Source: Ephydatia muelleri (Eukaryota > Porifera > Demospongiae > Spongillida > Spongillidae). From it: a stretch of 64,000 nt of DNA. Below are positions 1 through 10,900 of the stretch, one piece after another. The stretch spans positions 29,180,898 to 29,244,897 of the forward strand of contig JABACO010000001.1 in NCBI GenBank assembly GCA_013339895.1, given 5' to 3'. The notes beneath the pieces are model-generated. The model did no database searches. It was not told the DNA's origin and saw only the letters and a list, made by a program, of their open reading frames with translations. The position numbers and the translations under genes are program-made. Within the stretch, counting starts at the first letter, position 1; each line of letters opens with the position of its first letter.

Positions 1-1230
1 TTTTGAGAACAATGTATTGTAAATAGCATTTAAGATGAATAATCATTATTGCAGTGCATCCTTGGATTATGGGTTAGGACAGCTGTAAAGGTACACTCCC
101 CACACTCTCCAGTCATCCATTCCATTCACTTCCTCCATTCATGTCATGTATAGAAACAACCACTTATTGTTTTGTTATACATGCATGTAATTAGACATCT
201 TTAGCACAAGGATTCCAAGTACACGCTGGAGAAAACATTTTCGCGAGTCTGATTTCTAATGAATGAGCACCTTTATATGCATGTGAATTTATAGCAACAG
301 AAAGTGCACAGGCAGCCAAATCAAGCTGTCTACAGTAGCCTCACTTTGGAATCGTATGTGTGAAACTATGAGGTAAGTGAACATTTATTTGGCACTGTAA
401 GTATACGTGCTAGCTAGTGCTTCAATCGTCAACATGACCTCTGCCAGAGCTCCAGCCAAACGCACAACTGTGGTTACAGTTAGTTCAGGTGAAAATTTCA
501 ACATGCAAAGCAAAGTGTTAATTTGCATACACGCAGACACTGTATGAAGGGTATATCGTACTTTTCAATGCCATGCATGCGTACAATATGCTGTTCTGCA
601 CATGGCTAAATGTTGATGCACACATGTAGAGCTATGCACAAGTGTGTATGGTTCCTACACATACAAACCAAGCAGCATTACATGTAGCTTAATCCCAGTG
701 GCAGCAGCCTAACCTGATCATACTCCACAGACATTTGTCGCAACGTCCATTTGCCAATAAAAAAGCAGAGACTTAACGCAATTGATCTGTGTTCTCTGTA
801 CGCACGCATGGTTGGCAAAAACAAAGCAGTTTCTGATCTCCCATTTTTTGACATGTAATGCTGCAGCAATCAAAGAAAGTTGAAGCTTTTATTCAGACTA
901 GGAACTGAGCGTGCAGGGTATTTACGTACACGAGATGCATATGTATTTAAAGGCAGGACGGCGAAGAAGGAAATTAAATACTTAGTGAGCCGTGAATACT
1001 AAGTACACCAACAGTTATATGCAATCCAGTCGCTTTTCCCATCCGCAACGTCTAACCGCGTTTACTTTTGCAATTGGATCAGGGAGCCTAAAATAACAAT
1101 CAAGATGTCAAAAGTCCACTGTTCCGAGGTGTGAAAGTCCACGGTTCCGCGCCGCCCCTGTATGCACAAATTTACTATGCCATGCGTAAAATCCTTGAAC
1201 TTGTGTTCTCTATGACCTCGTTCATTGCAG
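1..1230. other. No gene recognised
   Basis: Open frames are short and uninformative on both strands, and no RNA gene or clear repeat boundary is visible. The right end leads into a polypyrimidine/AG acceptor (TTCATTGCAG) directly before OAS-like exon A at 1231. The immediate upstream sequence differs from that of the other two OAS copies, so the duplicated segment probably begins near 1170-1230 here. Confidence 0.5.
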
Positions 1231-4200
1231 GGTACGTTAGTTGATGAAACGAATATCACACCCCGTGAGGTTGTCAAGGGAGGTTCCTTAGGACAGGGGA
1301 CAGCAGTGGACGGAGAGTTTGACCTTGATCTGATCATCATCACAGAAGGTACAGGGAGCTGGCTGGGGAGGGGAGTCTTATTAGCATTGTCTAAACCACT
1401 ACATGAATATATACTCCTTCTCAGACATTACATTGAAACAAATTATGCCAGACAGCAATAGTGAACCAGATTTCAGCTATTGGCTCAATCAACTTAAAAG
1501 ATATCTCCATGCAACATTGGCATCTGCCTGCAGAATTTTAACAGTCACTAAGCATGCTGTTTATTTTGGAAAAACCCAAGGCACTGGTGCCATCAAAGTG
1601 GACATGCTGATTAGCCCGTATGTGCAGAACCTACGGGAGCTATATACTTCCTGCATCACTTGAAAGAAGAACTCCAACACAAGTATGAAATGAGCACAAA
1701 ATACGAACACCATTTCTAAAACAAAAACTGTCGAGGATTGGGGAATGATATGAATTTTAGAGGGATTTTGATACCTGGATTAAGAATGAAAAATATGTGT
1801 AATTCAACTGATAAAATGCATTATAATTATATAGCTTTGCGGTGTGCACTAGCAAATGGCAAGTTGAATTCGTTTCTGGCCAGCCAAATGAGGTAAGTTT
1901 GCACGCTCAACATATGATACGTATTGTACTAGGGTGTGTAACCTCCCCTGCATAATGAAAATCGATTTTTCCGAATACTTTTAAAACACTAATCGATTTT
2001 TCAGGTTTTTGTGGATTTGAAAATCGATTTTTCCGAATAGTTTAAAAAACAAAATCGATTTTTCCGAATAGGTTTTGCCAAATTTCCTGCCGAATACCTA
2101 GGTTATTCAGGTTATGGTGCTTATGGAGTGCACACTGAGAAGATAATTTATGTCTGCACAGAAATCCACCTGGTCTCGCACCCAAACTAGAGCTATTCAT
2201 GTCTATTGAAAACACAGAGACACAAAGGTCTATGTGTTTGCCAAATAGAGTTTAATAGATTGTATGACTTTACCATGCACTTGTACATATCAATAGTAGT
2301 GTAAACCTAACCATCCAACACTAACCACTGAGCCCAGACATCACCATTAAAAACTCACCCCACATCACCTACAATCACGTACTCCACTTACAATCATCCA
2401 ACAACACTCCATTCACGTTCTCGCTAAATGCATATGAAATTTTCCATTAGTACGATTGCGTAATGATCTCTAATTCCTATACATACTCAAACAGAGCGCG
2501 TATACTTACTTGAAGTGGGTGAGAAGTCTATCATTCTATATCACTCGCTAGCGCAATACTCACTTCGTACCACTGTACAATAAAACAATGCAATACTCAC
2601 GGCGCGACAGTGTACCGTATGCAGCCTTGCATATTGCACCCATACTAATCGATACTCGTCTGCACTCGACACGTGGGCAGTTTTTCATACGTCACGAATG
2701 CGGCGCCATGTATACGTCTCAGAACGAACACTTCGCTTATACGCATGATATCGCGGTCTGCATATGGATTCAGTATATTCGTCATCACCTGTCTGCATAC
2801 TTCAGATGAACGCGTGCAGACTCTGTACACGTCATGTATTCGAATCGTTTCAAATTCATTTTCTGTTCTGCATACTTGAAGGCTAGTGCTTAAACCCTGA
2901 ACCACGCCAGCAATAATACGGCAAACTTTAATCAAATTACAGCTGAAATACAACTTGGTCAAAAAATAAACAGGTATAGTTCCAAGCTGGCGATCAAAGT
3001 CTCCATCACATCCTGGTGATGTAGTTAGAAGGACACTCTCCGCCTAGCAGAGGCCTCTTGGAAGGCGAGCACGAGCCTCTACTACTCTCGCGGCACTTGT
3101 CGACGGTTTCCTTACAAGCACACGCTAAAATATTACAGAGGTTATGCACAAAGAACTCAGCATTTACTTACTCTCTGACCGCGGTGGTAGCTAGCTTATG
3201 CTTTACAATGCTATCGTCGTCATCCCCTTGGTTGGCCATGCAGCGAAACGTTTTCATTTGGCCGTAGTACACCCTGGCGTCGGCTCAAGAGCTGTGGTCA
3301 GAAAGGAAAGTCATAGCATGCCTACTCTGTACCTGCGTTTCTTCTTTTGCCGGGGTTGGTCATTTCCACCATTTCAGTCTCGATGTACTCGCTTAAATAT
3401 CCCCTGACCCTGAAGTTATTGGCACGCGCACATAATCCACAACGTACTATGCTCTTCACGTAATGGCGTTCTATTGGTCGGCACTGTGCTGAAGAGAACA
3501 AACATGACGTAAGCATGTAAACCTTTGTGACAACTTGAAACGCCGCCTCACTGCATCTACTGAATCACACACTTGTCCTGGTTTGACATAAGCAACACCT
3601 ACAGTGTAAACACGCACAACTTACCAGCTTAAGTCCATTTGGTATGCCTTTATAACCTCCGCCTGTCACCCGCGTTGTCCGAAACTCTTTATCTTGCACA
3701 GTTGCACCTCACTGATTCCTCAGCTATATAGTGATCAAAATCAACAATCCAATTTCTCTACGTTGGGAACGGCTCCATTAGTACTGTCTCCACAGATAGC
3801 CCAGTAGTCCAACTTTCCTTTCCTCCTATTTCGTTGGGAACTCAACCAAGTTGCCTATTTGCTCGATCGTGCGTCGTCACCTCCACTAATGACCAACACG
3901 TACGTGCAAAACTTAAAACTGAGCATGCGCAGATAATGATATCAAAATTAATTACTCAAATAGGCCTACAGCTACACCCGCTAGAAATAGTCACAGATGT
4001 AGGTATCAGTGATTATAGGGATCCAATAACTTACCTGTGAGTACGCGACTCGATCGGTCGAGGTAATTATAGTAGCCACACTCATGAATGTGTTTTCATG
4101 GGTGTGGTTAAAACAGCCTATATTCCTATTTATTGCGCACTATCGTAATTTACGGGCTAAACTGCTGCTCGCGATATGGATAATGGGTGCGATACGCACC

Positions 4201-5041
4201 CGATACTTAGCCCCAACAATACCCATCTGCACACTGCACTGGACATTGACATATCTAGGTACGAGTATGTATATTGGTCCGCACACGTGCATGTCTGGAT
4301 ATGTATCTGCATACCATGGCGTGGGCAAACTCTGCATATTACTGCATACGATACTATGTCACGCAGTGACTAGTACCGGTACATAAATTTATTGCTACTA
4401 CATACAAACACAACTCGTGGCATATCCTAATGAACTTTTACTTACTTGAAGACGACGATAAAAGCATTACGCTGTATATATTGTATCCCCAATTAATGCA
4501 CATTAAATATTTTGTATTATATTACTATCTATTTACTCAATAACTATCAAATTATAAATTGCTTGTATGTATAAATAGTATAAACAACAGTGACGTATGT
4601 TATATATATAACTCTAATTATCGATTGAAAATCATATCCGGATATCGGTATAAAAAGGTATTCGAATAATGGGCGAATTGTCGATGCTGACGACGAATAC
4701 CTAAGTACCTCCGAATGGAGAAACATAAACCGGTTATTCCGAATAGATAAAATTTACTAATCGATTTTTCCGAATAATGCTAAGTTGCTATTCGAACGGA
4801 TAGGTTTTTGCGAATATCCGAATAACCCGAATAACCTGATAACCGGTTACACACCCTATATTGTACATAATTGGTTCATACGTACATGTAGGTGAAGGAC
4901 CTCATCCAAAAAATGAAGATGTGGCGAAATAACATATGGACAAATCCACGTACTAGGCCCAAGTCATATCTGATATCACTGCTCGTAATAAAAGCCTTTG
5001 AAAAGGCCAAGGAGAGTGGATCATCGAGTGCTAAAGAGTAA
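1231..5041 (+). pseudogene. OAS-like nucleotidyltransferase, copy 1 (split by a hAT element)
   Basis: Four exon-like blocks can be read: A 1231-1348, B 1425-1682, C 1835-1892, D 4892-5041. Exon A carries the nucleotidyltransferase signature VKGGSLGQGT followed by FDLDL, the G-G-S and paired-Asp motif of 2'-5'-oligoadenylate synthetases. Exon B carries the third acidic site (IKVDML). Exons C and D resemble the OAS C-terminal helical domain (FVSGQPNE, then VKDLI and KSYLISLLVIKAFE). Borders show AG acceptors and GT donors. Compared with the copy at 25954-26841, exon B lacks 9 bp (in frame) just upstream of FGKTQGTG and has lost 1 bp near 1650, which shifts the frame. A 2.9-kb hAT sits between exons C and D. 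No N-terminal exon and no C-terminal exon are found nearby. OAS enzymes make 2'-5' oligoadenylates from ATP; this copy is most likely dead. Confidence 0.72.
1930..4858. mobile_element. Non-autonomous hAT-like element, copy 1
   Basis: The element starts TAGGGTGTGTAACC and ends with the exact inverse GGTTACACACCCTA. It is flanked by a perfect 8-bp duplication TATTGTAC (1922-1929 and 4859-4866). The empty site is preserved in the related segment at 58499-58506, which confirms insertion. Subterminal DNA is rich in ATCGATTTTTCCGAATA-type repeats on both sides. No transposase is readable inside, so it must have been moved in trans. The 8-bp duplication and TAGGG terminus point to the hAT superfamily. 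Confidence 0.88.
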
Positions 5042-5070
5042 TATTCAACACGTCACGTGAATAATAATGT

Positions 5071-5308
5071 ACGGGATCGTTTCCGCGAATAAACAACCTA
5101 GCCCATGTTTTTTTCAATCTAAGCCTGAAATGTGCTCTACACAGTGATTCTTACACATTGAGAATCGGAGTATCTATCATGGATTTGTAATTACAAGGCA
5201 GTGAATTGTAATCAGCCATTCATAATACGCAAGATCTACATTTCTATTGTGTGTACTGAAAATTTTACAATGTATGCGCTAGGTCCTATTTCGCGGAAAC
5301 GATCCCAT
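5071..5308. repeat. MITE, GGGATCGTTTCCGCG family, copy A
   Basis: The ends are inverted versions of GGGATCGTTTCCGCG followed by a CCTAGC box. The interior carries the family-specific stretch GAGAATCGGAGTAT. Other copies are at 20075-20304, 25700-25918, 38556-38746 and 58713-58948. There is no coding capacity. This copy lies in the 3' flank of the OAS-like exon set and is shared by all three OAS segments, so it predates their duplication. Confidence 0.75.
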
Positions 5309-5824
5309 ATGTTCTGCATACATTTGACAATACTGGGCTCATGCTTTATTTCTAAAGCCTTGATTTTCTGGAGGTCTGCAATGTTCTCTGAAAAGTTGCT
5401 ATCATTTTTCATTCGCACACAATGGTGTGAGAAGTTGCTAAACAGATACAGAAGACTTTTTGGTTAACAGCATCCCATATATAATTGTGTCTAACCCACA
5501 ATGAAGCCTTGTTGTAAATGTTTTAGTCAATTTGTACCTACGGTGGTTATGGCTGCATGTAGCCGTACTGTGTCGAGTTCTTGTTTCTGCATATTGTTTT
5601 ATTGCACTGCATCTGACTTATATTTTGCTTCAGTGTGATCATAAAGCTTCAGGAAATGATTAGAGACCACAAGACACTTAAGTAAGGATACATTGCGTAC
5701 GTGCTTATGAATCCAGTTCATTATGTACGGCTAATCTTGCACGTACCTGTACATGTGGCTGCATAATCATGTGAATTACGTACAATCATTGCATATGTGC
5801 ATTTGCATGCTATATACTATTCAG

Positions 5825-5990
5825 TATAGCATAATGGAATCTCGCAATCTGATTGGTCTATTGCAGGTACCATGTTTTGCGTAGAGACCTCGTTATAGCG
5901 TAATCGCGTCCTCTAAATGCCAGCGGGCGGACGGTAGAATACCCGCCCTCTGGCACTTAGAATACCCGCCCACTGGCATTTAGAAGACCT
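5825..5990. repeat. Partial MITE (TAGCATAATGG end)
   Basis: This stretch matches the right end of the complete 449-bp MITE at 24703-25151, including the CAATCTGATTGGTC and GTAGAGACCTCG boxes. Only one end is present. It occupies the same position relative to the OAS-like segment as the full copy does in the segment at 25.1 kb, so it is probably an older insertion truncated by the fold-back repeat that follows. Confidence 0.55.
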
Positions 5991-6062
5991 CCATATATAC
6001 ATATGGGTCAGTTTCCGAGAAAATAAAAAGTGGCTATATATATAAAAAGTTATAAAAATGGA

Positions 6063-6880
6063 AAAGTTTCCGAGAAAAGGGACCTAGCGTGTATTATAAA
6101 AAAGCATAATAAAAATGCCTTACGTTTGAAATGCTATAACTTCCGAAGGGTTAACGCTATCGACGTCTAATTTTCAGCACTTCATACTACACCATTTCTC
6201 TATGGTAAAATACATTTTGGGATCTTGAACATGCTCCATGCCAGTATCGCGATGTCCGATACCCCAAGGGGTTCAAATCCGCCATAACTTTCTGTAGGAG
6301 TGATCAAATCGCTTCAAATTCGGTTTGTAGGTGGAGAGGTCCTATATCTATCTATTTGTTCTGTTCGTTAATTTTTATGCAATCCGTTACGGAGATACAG
6401 TTGAACAAACTACGTGCACATTTTCGTGCTCGTTTCGCGCCAATGATTTGGGCAAATTGCGCTCCGCTCAATGTATGGGGAGGCGGGTATTATTATATTG
6501 GCGCGAATCAAGCGGGAAAACGTGCACGTAGTTTATTCAACTGTATCTCCGTAACAGATGGCATAAAAATTAACGAACAGAACAAATCGATAGGTATAGG
6601 ACCTCTCTACCTACATACCGAATTTGAAGCGATTTCATTACTCCTACAGAAAGTTATGGCGGGTTTGAACCCGGTGGGGTATCGAACGTTGCAATACTGG
6701 CAAGGAGCAAGTGAAAGATCCCCATAAGTATTTTACCATAGAGAAAAGGTGTAATATGAAGTGCTGAAAATAGGAAGACGATAGCGTTAACCCTTCGGAA
6801 GTTATAGCATTTCAAACGTAAGGCATTTTTATTATGCTTTTTTATAATACACGCTAGGTCCCTTTCTCGGAAACTTTCCC
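6063..6880. repeat. Fold-back (long inverted repeat) element
   Basis: Two arms of about 380 bp are near-perfect inverted copies around a 52-bp loop (6445-6496). The outer ends are TTTCCGAGAAAAGGGACC and its inverse, and the inner ends are GGCGCGAA-type sequence. The whole unit could form one large hairpin. It has no credible coding frame; the open frames across it are by-products of the symmetry. The AAGGGACCTAGCG terminal box resembles the MITE family at 5071, suggesting a shared mobilising enzyme. Confidence 0.8.
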
Positions 6881-7246
6881 AAATGCTTCACGTTTGAATC
6901 GCTAAAACTCCATAACGGTTAAAGCAATCAACTTCCTATTTCGAACACTTCGTGCCACACCACTTCTCTTTACGAAAATATATTTTGGTGTCTTACCCTT
7001 GCTCCTTGCCGACGTTACAAGGCACAGTACCCCGAGAGGTTCAAAATCCAGGTAGCTCCCTGCAGGAATGTCCCAATCACTTCAAAATCGATATGCACGT
7101 AAAGGAGTCCTGTCACTATTGATTTCTGCAGATCGTTGATTTTTCAGTACCTTATCCGTTATGGAGATACAGCAATGCAAAGTAAAGTCCACGTTTCCCG
7201 CTCGAATCGCGCCTTTCTCAGTCCCACTCGGGAGAATGGAAGCGGT
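6881..7246. repeat. Diverged third copy of the fold-back arm
   Basis: This stretch aligns along its length with the left fold-back arm (same order of blocks: GTTTGAA, CGGTTAAAGC, CACTTCTCT, TACCCCGAGAGGTTCAAA, GTTATGGAGATACAGC) at clearly lower identity. It therefore belongs to an older tandem array of the same family. It is interrupted by the hAT element that follows. Confidence 0.65.
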
Positions 7247-7935
7247 TCAAGGACTAGGGTGTGTAACCTCCCCTGCATAATGAAAATCGATTTTTCCGAA
7301 TACTTTTAAAACACTAATCGATTTTTCAGGTTTTTGTGGATCTGAAAATCGATTTTTCCGAATAGTTTAAAAAACAAAATCGATTTTTCCGAATAGGTTT
7401 TGCCAAATTTCCTGCCGAATACCTAGGTTATTCAGGTTATGGTGCTTGTGGAGTGCACACTGAGAAGATAATTTATGTCTGCACAGAAATCCACCTGGTC
7501 TTGCACCCAAACTAGAGCTATGCATGTCAGTTGAAAACACCGAGACACAAAGGTCTACAGTAGCATGTGTTTGCCAAATATTGTATGTCTTTACCATGCA
7601 CTTGTACTTATCAATAGTAATGTAAACCTAACCATCCCAACACTAACCACTGAGACCAGACATCACAATTATAAACTCACCCCACATCACCTACAATCAC
7701 GTAAAGCACTTAAAATCATCCCACAACACTCCATTCCCGTTCTCGCTAAATGCATATGAAATTTCCCATTAGTACGATTGCGTAATGCTCTCTAATTCCT
7801 CCACATACTCAAACAGAGGCGCGCATACTTACTTGAAGTGGGTGAGAAGTCTGTCATTTCTATTTCACTCGCTAGTGCAATACTCAGATATGTTCACTTC
7901 GTACCACTGTACAATAAAACAATGCAGTACTAGTC

Positions 7936-10900
7936 CACGGGTGTTTCAATCCATTGAAAAGGTGGACATTCAGACCTACGCCCCGAAATTTTGAAATGAC
8001 GTTTACCTCACCTAGCAACGGTTGTAATGATTTGTACCCGTTGGAATTCGCTGTACAGTTACTGAATGGAACACGTGGTGACCTTTTAGACGAGGTATTG
8101 TTGAAGATGAACCTGTGCTCTACTGAACAAGGTGTGTTTGGGCATCAAAGATGGTTTCGGTCTTGAGAAGCGTCGTTCAAAAGCGGCCTACTTACGCGGA
8201 GGTACGTTTACAAAACTAGTTACTGTCCAACGTAGGCACTTCCAGTTGAGAAACAACTTTTACAAGGGTATTGTACGTAGATCGAGCTTTCGTTTTATGT
8301 TACTCTTTTTCTGAGACGCGATTTATGTGCTTAAAAAGTAACGTGCAAATATTGTCAAGTGCGTGCGGTCGGGTGTAGGGAACTTTGAACTGAGTTTAGT
8401 GTGCTGAATGTATGAAGGGAGTGTAGGTGAGTATAAATCCACTATACTGCAGCAGCGCGTTTTGCTCTCTTTGTGGGTGGTGGCTGAGCACTGATTGAGT
8501 CTGGCGAAATACTTACTAAGTGCTCTTTGACGACACACAGTAGCCTCTTTTCTTTGTTTCTGATTGAACTGTAGGTGGTGTTCAGTTCGTTGAAACGCCG
8601 GTGAATCGATTCAGCACCCTGTTCACCCAGCATGCCAAATCCAAAGTTATACCTTCTCACCCACTCCACTGTGTGATCCTCCAATAGGTGCATTTTGGGT
8701 GAGATATTCTCATTGGGGAAATTGGTTCGAAAGTAGTCCATGAAGGAAACAATAGCTTTATCTGTGAAAAATATCACATAGTTAATACTTATCCACTGTG
8801 ACATCATGTTGCTATTACCTAACTCTCCACATTTCTCATCTGTTACAAAACATTGGTCATAGATGGAGTGGCATGCTCCAAGCCTAGCAAATGCCCCTTC
8901 AAATGTGTCTGCAACCTGCTGAGCATCCATGAGGAGAACAGGATACTGCTGGGCCACATTTTTTATAGACGAGCACAAGAGTTTCAGGTTAGTTGGCTGT
9001 ATAATGATAAACATGTACATAAGTTAAGTACAGTTGTAATTGTCCGACCTTTAAAGTCTTGTGAATGTGGTTACCCACAAAGGTGCCCCCAAAGTATTGC
9101 TGGCGCTCCACTCCAATGTTCTGAAGTGCTACATCAAGACCTTTCACGAACGGACCATCATGTAACTTAAAGCCTTCTTTGATGATCTTTTCAATGTCAA
9201 GTACCTTCCTTTCCTGATGTGCATTTACAGCATATATTTTATATGGAGCAGATTTTTTTTTCTACTTACTGCTTGCTGTACTTCAACCATGGATTGTTTT
9301 GATAGTTCCTGAAGACTTTGAACTATTGGATTGGCTTGACCTATCACAATGGAGAAGTAAGTTGTGTTCTGTTGTAGCTGAGTAAGCATTTCTGTAGCTT
9401 TTTCAAAATCATCCTTTGCTTTATTGAGATCATGACTTGCTTTAATGTATGCCACAAAATTGGATGACATGTTGTCACAGTTACCTTGGTAACCCAATGC
9501 TAGCTTAGCATCCAATTGGTGGCAGGCATTCTCAAACAGTAAATAAAGCTTCGTAAATAAGCCTTGTGTAATATGAAGCCCGGGCAAACATACCTGCATG
9601 GGAATCAAAATCATGCAACTAGTATGATCACACCTTGAAAACCTACTTGTGTTAATGGTATGTTAAAAAATGGTTTTGATATGCAATTCATGAAATTCTT
9701 GACTTTTTTTGCATCTCCACCCGCTTGTAGGAACTTCTGGTTCCAACTGATGATGGATTCAACACATCTGTTTGGGCTTTTTTGTCGCTTGGATGGAGGC
9801 TTCTGAATTTCATTGCTTGTTATTGTGCAGAACATGCATGGTTGGCGACCTATGGATAAACAATATGGCAACATTAATGGTGTAGCAAATCAGCTTACCA
9901 CTTGCTCCTGATATTCCATAAATACCACCGAGATACTCATAATCACCATGCATAAATACTCGCAATGTGTAGTTCCTGTAATGGGGTATTAATTTTAATA
10001 TGCATTAATTAAAAAAGCATACGCATATTTACCTCCATTTCATGCCTTGGAGAGCATTGACTTGAGCTTGGTATCGATCAAGAGCTACGTGAAGATTTGT
10101 GATGCTATCTGGAGCTTCAAAACATGAAAAAACACATGTACTATAAATGGAATTGGGTGCTCGTGTGTTGACAATTTGGAAATTCGATTTAAATGATCCT
10201 CCACCTTTGTCACCACCTAGTTTTATCCAGATTTCTGTAGATGGTATAGCACCATTGTGCCATGTCAGCATTCCATTCCTATTTTATGTATTCATTAATA
10301 ACTTATTGTTGTGTATTTGCTCGCTAACCTCTCATTCTCTTCCAAGAATTGGAATATTTTTCTTTGAAGGTTAGGAATAAAGACATGTGCAGCGGAGCGC
10401 AGCTCTTCTCCACCAGAATCAAGTGGGAAAGCGAATGGGGCTACTTCAGATTCCAGATTGTCATCAATTTGCTGTGCTGCAATGCTGCGCATCTTTCTCT
10501 CACTTGGAAGAGATAATCCAGATCCTTTCAACCACCTACAATATGCATGGTGTTTTAGGAATTAAGGTAATTATGGAGTGGATACACAAAACATGGCACT
10601 AGTTAATAATTATTTTCTACCATAGTAACCTTCTAATCTTACGAAGTTTTCTCCATGGTATGGACAGGTCAGCTTTCATAGCCAGTCCTTTTTCAGGTAG
10701 AATGTCCATTTGGATGCCAGCCTCACTTAGCAACCTTTTTTTAGCTACTTTGTCAAGGTGTTTCACCTCTTCAAAAAGTAAAGTGCACCAATCATCTTTC
10801 AGTATACGCCTCACATGATGAAGGTCTTTGCGGTGACGACGCAAAGTTTGTTTTGATGCTTTTCTTTGGCCTCGACCTTTTGTAACCCTTACAAGAGTTA

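Noticed and set aside
2588..4386. Short frames inside the first hAT copy
   Set aside because: None contains hAT transposase motifs, and several overlap on opposite strands in one CATA/TGCA-rich stretch.
6331..6727. Open frames in the fold-back element
   Set aside because: They span the loop and both arms, which is expected from symmetry, and show no domain.
7936..8441. A RAG2-like kelch gene next to the RAG1-like gene
   Set aside because: Only short frames with no kelch motifs occur in either noncoding end of the transposon.
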